Source: Sphingopyxis panaciterrae
Lineage (GTDB): Bacteria > Pseudomonadota > Alphaproteobacteria > Sphingomonadales > Sphingomonadaceae
Length of the DNA: 64,000 nt
Assembly (NCBI RefSeq): GCF_011762125.1
Contig: NZ_JAASQN010000005.1
Location: 248,001 to 312,000, forward strand
Direction of reading: 5' to 3'
The notes under the pieces were generated by a model. That model had not been told where the DNA came from. It worked only from the letters and a program-made list of their open reading frames with translations, and did not search any database. Both the position numbers and the translations under genes were made by a program. Of this stretch, positions 1-8,774 are shown piece after piece (positions within the stretch are counted from its first letter, which is position 1; each line of letters opens with the position of its first letter).

Positions 1-1
1 G

Positions 2-325
2 GTGAAACCGAAGGAACTCGCCGCCGAATATAAACGGCCACAGACGCTGTTCGACTGTTGCATCGCGCTGGGGTTCGAGGCGGAGGATACGCGGTCGAAC
101 GCGACCGAGGTGGCGACCTGGGCCCAACGCCGCAAATATAAGAGCATCCGGCTGATCACCACCGACTGGCACATGCGCCGCGCCGAATATGAAATCGGCC
201 GCGCGGTCGGCGACAAGGTCGCGATCCTGCCCGACGCGGTGCGCAGCCAGCCCAATTTCGCCACCCTGTTTCGCGAATATCATAAATATCTCGCGGGACT
301 GGCGGGCGGGCTTCTGGGACTGTAA
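2..325 (+). CDS. YdcF/SanA-like (DUF218) protein, C-terminal part, cut by window edge
   Basis: This is the last 107 codons of a gene that begins before the window. The visible part holds the end of a DUF218 fold: a segment around residues 30-60 with NATEVATWAQRR followed by IRLITTDWHMRRAEYE, the alternating strand and Arg/His-rich helix typical of YdcF/SanA proteins. These are inner-membrane-associated proteins of uncertain role in envelope or peptidoglycan precursor metabolism. The stop lies only 10 bases before plsC, so the two are probably cotranscribed. In related bacteria ftsE/ftsX precede this pair, which cannot be checked here. The GTG at position 2 is not claimed as the true start. 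Confidence 0.75.
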   Translation: MKPKELAAEYKRPQTLFDCCIALGFEAEDTRSNATEVATWAQRRKYKSIRLITTDWHMRRAEYEIGRAVGDKVAILPDAVRSQPNFATLFREYHKYLAGLAGGLLGL

Positions 326-335
326 ACGCGCGCCG

Positions 336-1064
336 ATGCGTTACACCATCGCCCTTTTCCGCTCGATCCTGTTCTGGCTGCTGTTCGTGCTGATAAGCAG
401 CTTCAGTTCCATCGGCGCGGTGATATCGCTGCCGGTCTCGCACAAGGCGACGATCTGGTTCGTGCGTATCTGGGCGCAGTTCCACCGGCTGATCTGCCGC
501 TTCGTGCTCGGCCACAAGATCGTCGTCGAGGGCGAGATGCCCGACATTCCCGTCCTCTATGTCTTCAAGCATGAAGGCGCGTTCGAGACGATCGAACAGC
601 CGGGGCTGTTCAGGCATCCTGCGGTGTTCGCGAAAGAACAGCTGTTCAACATCCCCGTCTGGGGCCAGGCCGCGCGCTTCTATGGCCTGATCCCCGTCGA
701 CCGCGACGGCGGCGGCAAGGCGATGCGCGCGATGCTCGGCGCCGCCAAGGCCGCGCTTGCAAAAGACCGGCCGCTGGTGCTGTTCGCCGAAGGCACGCGC
801 ATTCCGCACGGGATGGCACCGCCGCTGCGTTCGGGCTTTGCCGGCATCTACCGCCTGCTCGGCGTGCCGGTGATCCCGGTCGCGGTGAACAGCGGCATCG
901 CCTATCCGCCGCGGCGCTGGGTCAAATGGTCAGGTACGATCACCTACAAGGTTGGCGAAACGATCCCCGCCGGACTGCCGCGCGAGGAAGCCGAAGAGCG
1001 CGTCTGGCGCGCGATCAATGCACTGAACCCGCCCGAAGCGCTGCTGAGAGATCACGTGGAATAA
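336..1064 (+). CDS. plsC: 1-acyl-sn-glycerol-3-phosphate acyltransferase (PlsC family)
   Basis: This 242-residue protein should transfer an acyl chain to lysophosphatidic acid at the inner membrane in phospholipid synthesis. A hydrophobic N-terminal segment (about residues 9-30) anchors it. The catalytic acyltransferase motif appears as KHEGAFE, His79 with Glu84 in the HX4D/E position. The phosphate-binding FAEGTR motif is at residues 150-155, followed by the proline-containing VPVIPVAVNSG block. The ATG at 336 is chosen because it leaves a 10-base gap to the upstream gene and gives the family's usual length. An upstream in-frame ATG at 189 would lie inside the previous gene. The exact acyl-acceptor is inferred from the family. 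Confidence 0.9.
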   Translation: MRYTIALFRSILFWLLFVLISSFSSIGAVISLPVSHKATIWFVRIWAQFHRLICRFVLGHKIVVEGEMPDIPVLYVFKHEGAFETIEQPGLFRHPAVFAKEQLFNIPVWGQAARFYGLIPVDRDGGGKAMRAMLGAAKAALAKDRPLVLFAEGTRIPHGMAPPLRSGFAGIYRLLGVPVIPVAVNSGIAYPPRRWVKWSGTITYKVGETIPAGLPREEAEERVWRAINALNPPEALLRDHVE

Positions 1065-1066
1065 AA

Positions 1067-1160
1067 GCCGTCGCCCCCGCGCAGGCGGGGGCCGTTATCG
1101 GTTTACGCGGCATCGCTGAGCAAGTCTGCCAGCGGCTCCCGCCTGCGCGGGGGCGACGGT
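1067..1160. repeat. Inverted-repeat element, family A (GTCGCCCCCGC type)
   Basis: Two 27-base arms (1068-1094 and 1133-1159) pair with one mismatch around a 38-base loop. The outer sequence begins CCGTCGCCCCCGCGC. The element fills the gap between the convergent plsC and tyrC genes, so it could act as a two-way terminator. Related copies are at 41082-41164 and, in part, at 5205-5233 and 63390-63447. Confidence 0.85.
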
Positions 1161-1165
1161 CGTTT

Positions 1166-2068
1166 TTAATGTTTCCGCCCGAAGTCAGGGGCAGCATCAT
1201 CCTGCCCCTGCTCGATGATCGAACGGCGGATCGCGCGCGTCCGCGTGAACCAGTCCTCGAGCTTGTCGGCGTCGCCGCGGCGGATCGCCTGCTGGAGGAC
1301 GGTCAGATCCTCGTTGAAACGCTGCAATGTCGCGAGCACCGCATCCTTGTTGGCCAGGAAGACATCGCGCCACATCACCGGATCGCTCGCCGCGATGCGC
1401 GTGAAGTCGCGGAAACCGCCCGCCGAATATTTGATCACCTCGCTCTCGGTGACCTCTTCGAGTTCGCTTGCGGTGCCGACGATCGTATAGGCGATGAGGT
1501 GCGGCAAATGGCTGGTCACCGCGAGCACCATGTCGTGGTGCGCGGCGTCCATCGTCTCGACCTTTGCGCCGAGCGCCTGCCAGAAGGCGATGAGCGCCGC
1601 GACGGCATCCCCGGGCGCGTCGGCGCCGGGGGTCACGATACACCAGCGCCCGTCGAACAGACTCGCGAAACCCGCTGCCGGGCCGCTGTTCTCGGTCCCC
1701 GCCACCGGATGCGCTGGGATGACGAGATGCCCGGGCAGCGCGGCGCGCAGCGCGGCGCCGACTCCGGCCTTCGACGAGCCGACGTCGGAAACGATCACCC
1801 CCGCCTTCAGCCCCGGCGCGGCGGCGCGCGCGGCGTCGGCCATGCCGCCGACGGGCACCGCGAAAATCACCAGGTCGGCATCGGCGACCGCCGCGGCGGC
1901 ATCGCCGGCGATCGTGTCGCAAAGGCCAAGTTCGCGCGCGGTGTCGCGGACCGCCTCGCTGGCGTCGTAACCCACCGCCGTCACCCCGGGCAGCCGCGCC
2001 TTGACCGCGCGTGCGATCGACGAGCCGATCAGCCCCAGTCCGACGATCGTGACGCGTTCGATCCCCAT
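1166..2068 (-). CDS. tyrC: Prephenate/arogenate (cyclohexadienyl) dehydrogenase
   Basis: This 300-residue NAD(P)-dependent enzyme oxidatively decarboxylates prephenate or arogenate in tyrosine synthesis. The Rossmann motif GLGLIGSS is at residues 10-17. The active-site block AHPVAGTENSG starts at about residue 119 with His120. A second conserved stretch, SHLPHLIAY, lies near residue 186, and a helical dimerisation region follows. Its ATG overlaps the TGA of hisC by one base, so the two genes are cotranscribed and probably translationally coupled. Whether prephenate or arogenate is preferred cannot be read from sequence. Confidence 0.9.
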   Translation of the reverse strand: MGIERVTIVGLGLIGSSIARAVKARLPGVTAVGYDASEAVRDTARELGLCDTIAGDAAAAVADADLVIFAVPVGGMADAARAAAPGLKAGVIVSDVGSSKAGVGAALRAALPGHLVIPAHPVAGTENSGPAAGFASLFDGRWCIVTPGADAPGDAVAALIAFWQALGAKVETMDAAHHDMVLAVTSHLPHLIAYTIVGTASELEEVTESEVIKYSAGGFRDFTRIAASDPVMWRDVFLANKDAVLATLQRFNEDLTVLQQAIRRGDADKLEDWFTRTRAIRRSIIEQGQDDAAPDFGRKH

Positions 2069-3183
2069 CAGCCGGCCAGCGCCGCGCGGACCGCGGCGGC
2101 GAGCCCGCGCGTTTCTTCCTCGGTCCCGATCGTCATGCGCAGCGCCTGCGGAATCCCCTGCCCGGGCAGCCAGCGAACGATATAGCCCGCCTCCATCACC
2201 CGCTCATACACCGTCTCGGCGCTGACATCGCCTTCGAACAGCACGAGCAGGAAATTGCACGCCGACGGCACGACGCGGACGCCATGGTTGCCAAGCCCCT
2301 CGAGCTCCTGCGCCAGCCACGCACGCCACTTCGCATTATGGTCGCGGCTGTGGTTCACGAACGCATCGTCGCCGAGCGCGGCAACCGCCGCCGCCTGCCC
2401 CGCGCGCGTGACGTTGAACGGCAGGCGAATGCGGTGCAGCGCCGAAATCACCTCGGCCGCGGCGTATCCCCAGCCGATCCGCTCGGCCGCCAGGCCGTGG
2501 ATCTTCGAAAAGGTACGCGTGACGAAGACGTTCGGCTCGCTCTTCGCCAGCTCCAGCCCGCCGTCATCCTCACCGTCCGACAGATATTCGCTATAGGCCT
2601 GATCGATCACGAACAGCACATCCTTGGGCAGCCCGGCATAGAGCCGGGCGACCTCGTCGCGGGTCGCGAGGGTGCCCGTCGGATTGTTCGGATTGGCGAG
2701 ATAGACGACGCGCGTCTTGTCGGTCACCGCCGCGAGCAGCGCATCGACGTCGGTCGCGAAATCGCGATCGTCGGCCTCGACCGGCACCGCGCCGACGCGG
2801 CGCGCGGCGATTTCATAGACCGAAAAGCCGTAGCGCACATACAATATCTCGTCGCCCGGCCCCGCATAGGTGCCCGCGGCGAGGTGGAGCAGTTCGTCCG
2901 AGCCGTTGCCGCAGATGATCCGCGCCGATTCGAGACCGAATTTCGCCGCGATCGCCTCACGCAGCCCCGTCGCCCCCGGATCGGGATAACGCGACAGCGC
3001 ATCGGCGCCCGCCTGCGACGCGCGAAAGGCTTCGCGCGCCTTTTCGCCCGTGCCGAGCGGGTTTTCATTCGCGCTGAGCTTGATTAGCGGCCGACCGTCG
3101 GCGCCCGCCGACTTGCCGGGAACATAGGGGGCGATGCCGCTGATCCACGGCTTGGGCTGCAATGTGCGGGTCGTGTCGGTCAT
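2068..3183 (-). CDS. hisC: Histidinol-phosphate/aromatic aminotransferase
   Basis: This 371-residue fold-type I PLP aminotransferase matches the HisC family. It has LSANENPLG near residue 37, CGNGSDEL near 91, NPNNPTG at 164-170, DQAYSEY near 194, and the PLP-binding Lys227 in [18 protein letters not shown]. Start 3183 gives [10 protein letters not shown] and the normal length. Longer in-frame upstream starts run into an intergenic repeat and are rejected. Because it is coupled to the tyrosine-pathway dehydrogenase, it may act on aromatic keto acids (as HisC2-type enzymes do) as well as, or instead of, histidinol phosphate. That substrate assignment is an inference. Confidence 0.9.
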   Translation of the reverse strand: MTDTTRTLQPKPWISGIAPYVPGKSAGADGRPLIKLSANENPLGTGEKAREAFRASQAGADALSRYPDPGATGLREAIAAKFGLESARIICGNGSDELLHLAAGTYAGPGDEILYVRYGFSVYEIAARRVGAVPVEADDRDFATDVDALLAAVTDKTRVVYLANPNNPTGTLATRDEVARLYAGLPKDVLFVIDQAYSEYLSDGEDDGGLELAKSEPNVFVTRTFSKIHGLAAERIGWGYAAAEVISALHRIRLPFNVTRAGQAAAVAALGDDAFVNHSRDHNAKWRAWLAQELEGLGNHGVRVVPSACNFLLVLFEGDVSAETVYERVMEAGYIVRWLPGQGIPQALRMTIGTEEETRGLAAAVRAALAG

Positions 3184-3262
3184 GCCGGGGCGTTTAGCGT
3201 GCGTGTCGCCTGAGTCCAGTTTGTTGAAGCAAATTTGCACGAAAAGATCGAAGGAAAAATGG

Positions 3263-3404
3263 TTCACGCGAAGACGCGAAGACGCGAAGAATATTGGGCC
3301 GAAGGCCCCGATCCTTATCCACGATGCGACCACTGCAATCATGCAGAAAAAGGCCGCTTCGCGGCACACACGCCCTCTTCGCGCCTTCGCGCCTTCGCGT
3401 GAAA
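3263..3404. repeat. Inverted-repeat element, family C (CACGCGAAGACGCGAAG), in the hisC-metX gap
   Basis: A tandem of GACGCGAA units at 3263-3290 is mirrored by GCGCCTTC units at 3377-3404, giving an imperfect stem of about 28 bases with a loop of roughly 86 bases. It occupies most of the 304-base gap between the divergent hisC and metX. A second copy with the same arm sequence is at 37160-37291. No other gene was seen in the gap. Confidence 0.8.
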
Positions 3405-3487
3405 CAAATCTATACGCAACCTCGCCAACCAACGCACCGCCGTCCATCGTTGACAGCCCCCCTCCACCCGCTTAGCCCCGCCGCACG

Positions 3488-4609
3488 ATGGCGAGCATGC
3501 TCCACCAGATCCGGCATCAGAGCGTGACGATCCCCGCGCCGCTGCCGCTCGACAGCGGGCAACGGCTGCCTGCGGTGACGATCGCCTATGAAAGCTATGG
3601 CACGCTTGCGGCCGACCGGTCGAACGCGGTGCTGATCTGCCACGCGCTGACCGGCGACCAATATGTCGCGAGCGACCATCCCGCAACGGGCAAGCCCGGA
3701 TGGTGGGCGCGGATGGTCGGGCCAGGCAAACCGATCGACACCGACCGCTATTTCATCCTCTGCGCCAATGTGCTCGGCAGTTGCATGGGGTCGAGCGGCC
3801 CCGCCTCGCCCGATGCGGCGAGCGGCGCGCCGCTCGGCATGCATTTCCCGGTGATCACGATCGGCGACATGGTGCGCGCGCAGGCGATGCTGCTCGATCA
3901 CCTTGGCATCGACCGTCTCCACGCGGTGGTCGGCGGGTCGATGGGCGGGATGCAGGCGCTCGCCTGGACGGCGCATTATCCCGAGCGGCTCGGTTCGGCG
4001 ATCGTGATCGCCAGCGCGGCGCGGCATTCGGCGCAGAACATCGCGTTCCACGAGGTCGGCCGCCAGGCGATCATGGCCGACCCCGACTGGCAGGACGGCC
4101 AATATTATGGCAGCACTCGCGCGCCGGCCAAGGGGCTAGCGGTCGCGCGCATGGCGGCGCACATCACCTATTTGTCCGAAGCGGGGCTGACCGAGAAATT
4201 CGGCCGCCGGCTGCAGGCGCGCGACATCAAGAGCTTCGGTTTCGACGCCGATTTCCAGATCGAATCCTATTTGCGGCACCAGGGGCTCGCCTTCACCGAC
4301 CGCTTCGACGCCAACGCCTATCTCTACATTACGCGCGCGATGGATTATTTCGACCTCGCCGACGCGCACGACGGACGGCTCGCGGGGGCGTTCGTGGGGG
4401 CGAAGGACGTGCGCTTCACGCTCGTCAGTTTCGACACCGACTGGCTCTATCCGACCGCCGAGTCGCGCCGCATCGTGCAGGCGCTGCAAAGCGTCGGCGC
4501 CGCGGCGAGCTTTGTCGAGCTGTCGGCGCCGTTCGGCCACGACAGCTTCCTTCTCGACGTTCCCGCGCTCGACCGGCTCGTCGCCGGCGCGCTGTCGGCG
4601 GGGCGCTGA
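3488..4609 (+). CDS. metX: Homoserine O-acyltransferase (MetX family)
   Basis: This 373-residue alpha/beta-hydrolase acylates homoserine in the first committed step of methionine synthesis. The nucleophile elbow GGSMGGMQ places the catalytic Ser at residue 151. The late SFDTDWLYP segment should carry the Asp and FGHDSF the His (about residue 351). The N-terminal block [14 protein letters not shown] is typical. metW follows after two bases, the standard metX-metW arrangement. The acyl donor (acetyl- or succinyl-CoA) differs between MetX enzymes and is not settled here. Confidence 0.93.
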   Translation: MASMLHQIRHQSVTIPAPLPLDSGQRLPAVTIAYESYGTLAADRSNAVLICHALTGDQYVASDHPATGKPGWWARMVGPGKPIDTDRYFILCANVLGSCMGSSGPASPDAASGAPLGMHFPVITIGDMVRAQAMLLDHLGIDRLHAVVGGSMGGMQALAWTAHYPERLGSAIVIASAARHSAQNIAFHEVGRQAIMADPDWQDGQYYGSTRAPAKGLAVARMAAHITYLSEAGLTEKFGRRLQARDIKSFGFDADFQIESYLRHQGLAFTDRFDANAYLYITRAMDYFDLADAHDGRLAGAFVGAKDVRFTLVSFDTDWLYPTAESRRIVQALQSVGAAASFVELSAPFGHDSFLLDVPALDRLVAGALSAGR

Positions 4610-4611
4610 CG

Positions 4612-5199
4612 ATGGCGCTGCGCCCCGACCTCGCGATCATCGCCGGCGCGGTGCCGGCGGGGTCGCGCGCGCTCGACGTCGGTTGCGGCGACGGCGAGCT
4701 GATGGCGGCGCTGAAGGGCAAGGGCGTCGATGCGCGCGGGCTGGAAATCGATCCCGCGAACGTCACCGCGGCGATCGCGCGCGGCCAGTCGGTGGTCCAG
4801 GGCGACTGCAACCGCGACCTCGCCGACTATCCCGACGACGCCTTCGACTATGCGATCCTCTCGCAGACGCTGCAGACGACCGAGCGCCCCGACCGCGTCG
4901 TCGACGAGTTGCTGCGCATCGCGCCGCGCGCCTTCGTCAGCTTCCCCAATTTCGCGCATTGGCGCATCCGGCTCGCGCTCTTGTGGGGCGGGCGCATGCC
5001 GGTGACGCGGCTGATTCCGGTGGCCTGGTACGCGACCCCGAATATCCACCATGTGACGGTCAGCGACTTTCGCGACCTGCTCCGCGAAAAGGGGATCGCG
5101 GTCGAAAGTGCCTGGTATCTGTCGGGCGACAAGCCGACGAGCGACGCCGCTGCAAGCTGGCGCGCCGAACATGCGATCTTCCTGATTTCGCGCCGGTAA
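4612..5199 (+). CDS. metW: Methionine biosynthesis protein MetW
   Basis: This is a 195-residue class I methyltransferase-fold protein with the SAM-binding motif LDVGCGDGEL at residues 21-30. The MetW hallmark regions SQTLQTTERPD, SFPNFAHWRIR, PVAWYATPNIHHVT and a C-terminal AEHAIFLISRR are all visible. MetW supports MetX activity in bacteria that have both. The ATG at 4612, two bases after the metX stop, is chosen; the same frame is open further upstream only as a shadow of metX. Confidence 0.92.
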   Translation: MALRPDLAIIAGAVPAGSRALDVGCGDGELMAALKGKGVDARGLEIDPANVTAAIARGQSVVQGDCNRDLADYPDDAFDYAILSQTLQTTERPDRVVDELLRIAPRAFVSFPNFAHWRIRLALLWGGRMPVTRLIPVAWYATPNIHHVTVSDFRDLLREKGIAVESAWYLSGDKPTSDAAASWRAEHAIFLISRR

Positions 5200-5204
5200 C
5201 TTAT

Positions 5205-5233
5205 CCGTCGCCCCTGCCTGCGCGGGGCGACGG
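5205..5233. terminator. Hairpin between convergent metW and tetR-type gene
   Basis: Perfect 10-base arms (5205-5214 and 5224-5233) with a 9-base loop sit between the two convergent stops. The arm CCGTCGCCCC is the outer part of repeat family A. There is no strong T-run, so termination is inferred from position and stem strength. Confidence 0.6.
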
Positions 5234-5234
5234 A

Positions 5235-5876
5235 CTAATCCTTCTTCGCCAGCCCGTTCGCCAGCAGATCGTTCGCGACGCGCGCAACTTCGTCGATGTC
5301 GGCCTTTTCGTCCCACAGCCCGTAACGCATGCCGAGAAACACGTTCATTCCCGCGATCGCCCAGGCATGGACCTCGCTCGCGTCCGCGCGGATCTCGCCC
5401 CGCGCCGCGCCCGCCTCGAGCCGCTGGCGCATCCGCTCGACCGTCGTTTCATAATGGCGGCGATAGCTGGCGTAATCGACGAATTCGGCCTCGTCGATGA
5501 TCCGGTAGATTTCCTTATGCTCGCGCACGAAGCCCAGAAAGGATAGCAGCCCGACGCGCTCGGCGCTGATTTCGTCGGGTGCCGCCTGCACCGCCGGGGT
5601 GACATGATCGCGCAATTGCTCGCTCATATAGCGGACGAGCGCCTGGAAGATTTCATCCTTCGAATCGAAATAGGTATAGAAGCTGCCGAGCGCGGTGCCG
5701 GCGCGGCGCGTGATCGCGCTGATCGACGCTTCGTGAAAGCCGCGCTCGCCAAATTCGATCGCCGCCGCGTCGAGCAGCTTGCGGAGCGTCCGGCGCCCAC
5801 GCTCGGTGCGCGGGGTCTTGTCCGGATTTCCCGCCTCGCCGGCGGCCTCATCTGTCATCCCTTGCGGCCGATCCAT
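5235..5876 (-). CDS. TetR/AcrR family transcriptional regulator
   Basis: This 213-residue protein has an N-terminal helix-turn-helix: TLRKLLDAAAIEFGERGFHEASISAITRRAG followed by TALGSFYTYFDSKDEIF, the classic TetR recognition-helix and YxYF region (about residues 30-75). The C-terminal ligand domain is helical and has no recognised specific family. It is divergently transcribed from a TonB-dependent receptor, with a 16-bp palindrome midway between the two genes, so control of the receptor and of itself is likely. Start 5876 (MDRPQG) is preferred; 5858 (MTDEAA) is an alternative. The ligand is unknown. Confidence 0.85.
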   Translation of the reverse strand: MDRPQGMTDEAAGEAGNPDKTPRTERGRRTLRKLLDAAAIEFGERGFHEASISAITRRAGTALGSFYTYFDSKDEIFQALVRYMSEQLRDHVTPAVQAAPDEISAERVGLLSFLGFVREHKEIYRIIDEAEFVDYASYRRHYETTVERMRQRLEAGAARGEIRADASEVHAWAIAGMNVFLGMRYGLWDEKADIDEVARVANDLLANGLAKKD

Positions 5877-5965
5877 GCTGCCCCGGTCCTTCCCCGTCCG
5901 TTCGCCCACACCGCCATCGTGGCTTTTCCGCACCACTGGCAAGCAAAAAACGCCTATTGCGCATT

Positions 5966-5981
5966 CCAAGTTGAAACTTGG
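5966..5981. promoter_or_regulatory. Candidate TetR-type operator palindrome
   Basis: CCAAGTTGAAACTTGG is an inverted repeat with perfect 7-base arms and a 2-base centre. It lies 89 bases upstream of the regulator start and 94 bases upstream of the receptor start, close to the middle of the divergent promoter region. Its role as the binding site of the adjacent regulator is inferred. Confidence 0.5.
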
Positions 5982-6075
5982 TTCATGTTTCATTATTGGC
6001 TGGGACGCAGCTTGGCAAGTCCGGGCTCGATAAAAGAAGGGGTGGCAGGGGTCACCCGCACATGGGAGAGTTTTC

Positions 6076-8403
6076 ATGCGTCCTTTCGCCCGCGGCCTGC
6101 GCCGCGCCGTCCTCGCCACGAGCGCGATCCCGATGCTCGCTTTCGCCCCCGCCGCCTTCGCCCAGGATGACGGCGCGAGCGCCGAGGGCGGCGACGAGAT
6201 CATCGTCACCGCGCGCCGCCGCGACGAACGGCTGATCGACGTGCCGATCGCGGTCACCGCCATTTCGGGCGACGCGCTGTCCAAGGCCGGTGCGATCGAC
6301 ATCACCGACATCGCCAATATGGCGCCGAACACGACGCTCGAAAATTCGCGCGGTACCAATTCGACGCTGACCGCCTTCATCCGCGGCGTCGGCCAGCAGG
6401 ATCCGGTCCCAGGTTTCGAAGCAGGGGTCGGCCTCTATCTCGACGACGTCTATCTGAACCGGCCGCAGGGCGCCGTCCTCGACATCTACGACGTCGAACG
6501 GATCGAGGTGCTGCGCGGCCCGCAGGGTACGCTCTATGGCCGCAACACGATCGGCGGCGCAGTCAAATATGTGACCCGCGCGCTCAACCCCGATTCGCCC
6601 GAGCTGCGCGTCCGCGGCACCTATGGCACCTATAATCAGGCCGACCTGGTCGTCACCGCGAGCGCACCGATCAGCGATACCTTCCGCGTCGGCGGCTCGG
6701 TTGCGCGGCTGTCGCGCGGCGGCTTCGGCGACAATCTGACCATCCCGGGGCTCGAAAACTACAACAAGGACGTGTGGGCCGGCCGCGGCACCATCGAGCT
6801 CGGCGGCAATGGCGCACCGGTGCTGATCCGCATCTCGGGCGACTATACGCGTGACAAGTCGGATCCGCGCAATGGCCACCGCCTGATCCCGGGGCTGGTG
6901 TCGGGCGCGCCCGTCCTCGACGATGTCTACGACACCCGCGCCGGGCTCAACGACCCGAAGCAGGATGTGAAGGCCTATGGCCTCGCGATGAACGTGTCGG
7001 CCGAACTCAGCGACAATCTGACGCTGCGGTCGATCAGCGCGTGGCGCAAGGACACCAGCTATACGCCGATCGATTTCGATGTGCTCCCCGCGGTCGATGT
7101 CGACGTGCCCGCGGTCTATCGCAACGAACAGCTCAGCCAGGAATTCCAGCTGCTCTATGAAAGCGACCGGCTGCACGGGCTGGTCGGCTTCTATTATCTC
7201 GACGCCAAGGCCGCGACCTCGTTCGACGTGCTGCTCGGGCTGACGGGGACCGCGATCGGTTTCCCCGGCCTCAACGGCTATACCGCCGGCGATGTGCGGA
7301 CCAACACCTGGTCGGTGTTCGGCGACTTCACCTTCGACTTCACCGACCAGCTCAGCCTGTCGGTCGGTGGCCGCTACACGAACGACAAGCGCAAGGCCTT
7401 TGTTTACAAGGCAACGCGGATATCCGGCCTGTCGCCCGAATTCGGCGGTACGGTGCCGCCGATCACGACGGCAGTGGCCACCGACTTCCATGGCGACCGC
7501 ACCTTCAAGGAATTCACCCCCCGCGCTTCGCTAAGCTTCAAGCCCAACGCCGACAATATGATCTACGCCTCCTATTCGAAGGGCTTCAAGGGCGGCGGCT
7601 TCGATCCGCGCGGATCGGGCGCATCGGCGCCGATCAGTGATCCGTTGGCCGGCCGCACCTATCAGGATATTTACGACTATCTTTCATTCGAGCCCGAAAA
7701 GGTCGACAGCTATGAAATCGGCTACAAAGGGTCGCTGCTCGATCGCCGCCTGACGCTGAGCCTCGCCGGCTTCTACATGGACTATAAGAATGTCCAGATT
7801 CCGGGGTCTTCGGCCTGCGTCGATGCTCTTGGTCTTCCGACCTTCTGCGGGATAACGACCAACGCGGGCAAGGCGCGGCTGCAAGGAATCGAGGCCGAGG
7901 TCAATGCGATCCTCGCACGTGACTTCGCCGGTGCAGGCTCAACCATCCGCTTCAATGGCGCTCTCGGCTACATCGATGCCAAATATAAGAGCTTCATCGC
8001 CGGCAATCCGCCGGCCGACGTCGCCGATCAACGGACCTTCCAGAACACGCCCAAATGGACGGTCATGGGCTCGATCGCCGCGGGCGTTCCGGCGATGGGC
8101 GGCAATATCGACGTGTCGACCGGCCTCACCTATCGCAGCCTGACGCACCAGTTCGAGGTGCCGATCCCGGCGCTCGACCAGCCCGGTTATGTGCTGTGGG
8201 ACGCCAGCATCGTCTGGACCGCCGACAGCGGCGATTATTCGATCGGCGTCCACGGCAAGAATCTGACCGACAAGCAATATATCACGTCGGGCTATAATTA
8301 TCAGAACGCCGCCGGCGGCTCGACCCTCGGGCTCGAGGGCGTGCAGACCGCCTTCTATGGCAATCCGCGCCAGGTCTTCGTCACCGGCACGGTCAAATTC
8401 TGA
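6076..8403 (+). CDS. TonB-dependent outer-membrane receptor
   Basis: This 775-residue protein has a signal peptide ending at about Ala29 (AFAPAAFA before QDD). A TonB-box-like DEIIVTAR lies at residues 40-47, then the plug domain with LRGPQGTLYGRNTIGGAVKYVTR, and then a long beta barrel. It ends in VTGTVKF with the terminal Phe expected of outer-membrane proteins. It would import a TonB-energised substrate. The family layout is that of the large sphingomonad receptor class that includes putative siderophore and oligosaccharide importers, and the substrate is not evident. It is divergent from a TetR-type gene. A rho-independent terminator follows. Confidence 0.93.
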   Translation: MRPFARGLRRAVLATSAIPMLAFAPAAFAQDDGASAEGGDEIIVTARRRDERLIDVPIAVTAISGDALSKAGAIDITDIANMAPNTTLENSRGTNSTLTAFIRGVGQQDPVPGFEAGVGLYLDDVYLNRPQGAVLDIYDVERIEVLRGPQGTLYGRNTIGGAVKYVTRALNPDSPELRVRGTYGTYNQADLVVTASAPISDTFRVGGSVARLSRGGFGDNLTIPGLENYNKDVWAGRGTIELGGNGAPVLIRISGDYTRDKSDPRNGHRLIPGLVSGAPVLDDVYDTRAGLNDPKQDVKAYGLAMNVSAELSDNLTLRSISAWRKDTSYTPIDFDVLPAVDVDVPAVYRNEQLSQEFQLLYESDRLHGLVGFYYLDAKAATSFDVLLGLTGTAIGFPGLNGYTAGDVRTNTWSVFGDFTFDFTDQLSLSVGGRYTNDKRKAFVYKATRISGLSPEFGGTVPPITTAVATDFHGDRTFKEFTPRASLSFKPNADNMIYASYSKGFKGGGFDPRGSGASAPISDPLAGRTYQDIYDYLSFEPEKVDSYEIGYKGSLLDRRLTLSLAGFYMDYKNVQIPGSSACVDALGLPTFCGITTNAGKARLQGIEAEVNAILARDFAGAGSTIRFNGALGYIDAKYKSFIAGNPPADVADQRTFQNTPKWTVMGSIAAGVPAMGGNIDVSTGLTYRSLTHQFEVPIPALDQPGYVLWDASIVWTADSGDYSIGVHGKNLTDKQYITSGYNYQNAAGGSTLGLEGVQTAFYGNPRQVFVTGTVKF

Positions 8404-8428
8404 CCGTCACACCGGAAAAAAGGGGGAA

Positions 8429-8455
8429 GGGGTGCCGGCAGCGGCGCCCCTTTTT
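8429..8455 (+). terminator. Intrinsic terminator after the TonB-dependent receptor
   Basis: A 9-base stem (GGGGTGCCG with CGGCGCCCC, one G-T pair) with loop GCAG is followed by TTTTT. It begins 25 bases after the receptor stop. An A-run on the other side makes it partly two-way. Confidence 0.75.
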
Positions 8456-8495
8456 CCATGGCGGCTTTCGGCCGGAAGTTGCCGTTCCCCTCATC

Positions 8496-8586
8496 GTCAC
8501 CCCGGACTTGACCCGGGGTCCCGCTTGACCTCGAAAACAGCAGATGACTTCAAAAAAGCGGGATCCCGGGTCAAGCCCGGGATGAC
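8496..8586. repeat. Inverted-repeat element, family B (CCCGGACTTGA type)
   Basis: Arms at 8496-8524 and 8558-8586 pair almost completely around a 33-base loop. The arm core is CCCGGACTTGACCCGGG. The element lies in the 371-base receptor-adenosine kinase gap. The flank CGGCCGGAAGTTGCC just before it resembles the flank of the copy at 14526-14596, so the repeat unit may be longer than the stem. The rest of the gap (8587-8774) shows no gene. Confidence 0.85.
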
Positions 8587-8774
8587 GAGGGAGAGGACGG
8601 GAAACGGCCGGAAGTGGACGTTCCCGTCGTGTACCCCGGTAGGCAGGCCGAACGACTGCTCCCCGCCCCAAGGCCACACTCCCCACCGAAGAACAACCCG
8701 GGCCCGCGCTTGCCTTTGCCTGCCTTGCCGCTTAAAGCGCGCGGCAATCTTCCCCTTACATCATTGGAAATCTC

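Noticed and set aside
1046..1061. CACGTG-containing sequence at the end of plsC as a fourth parS
   Set aside because: Only the core matches; five of the other ten positions differ from the consensus.
3184..3447. Longer hisC start reading through the repeat
   Set aside because: The extra 88 residues are encoded by a dispersed repeat and are not found in HisC proteins; MTDTTRT gives normal length.
6052..7491. Antisense open frame over the first TonB-dependent receptor
   Set aside because: The plus-strand receptor has signal peptide, plug and barrel ending; the antisense reading does not resemble any family.
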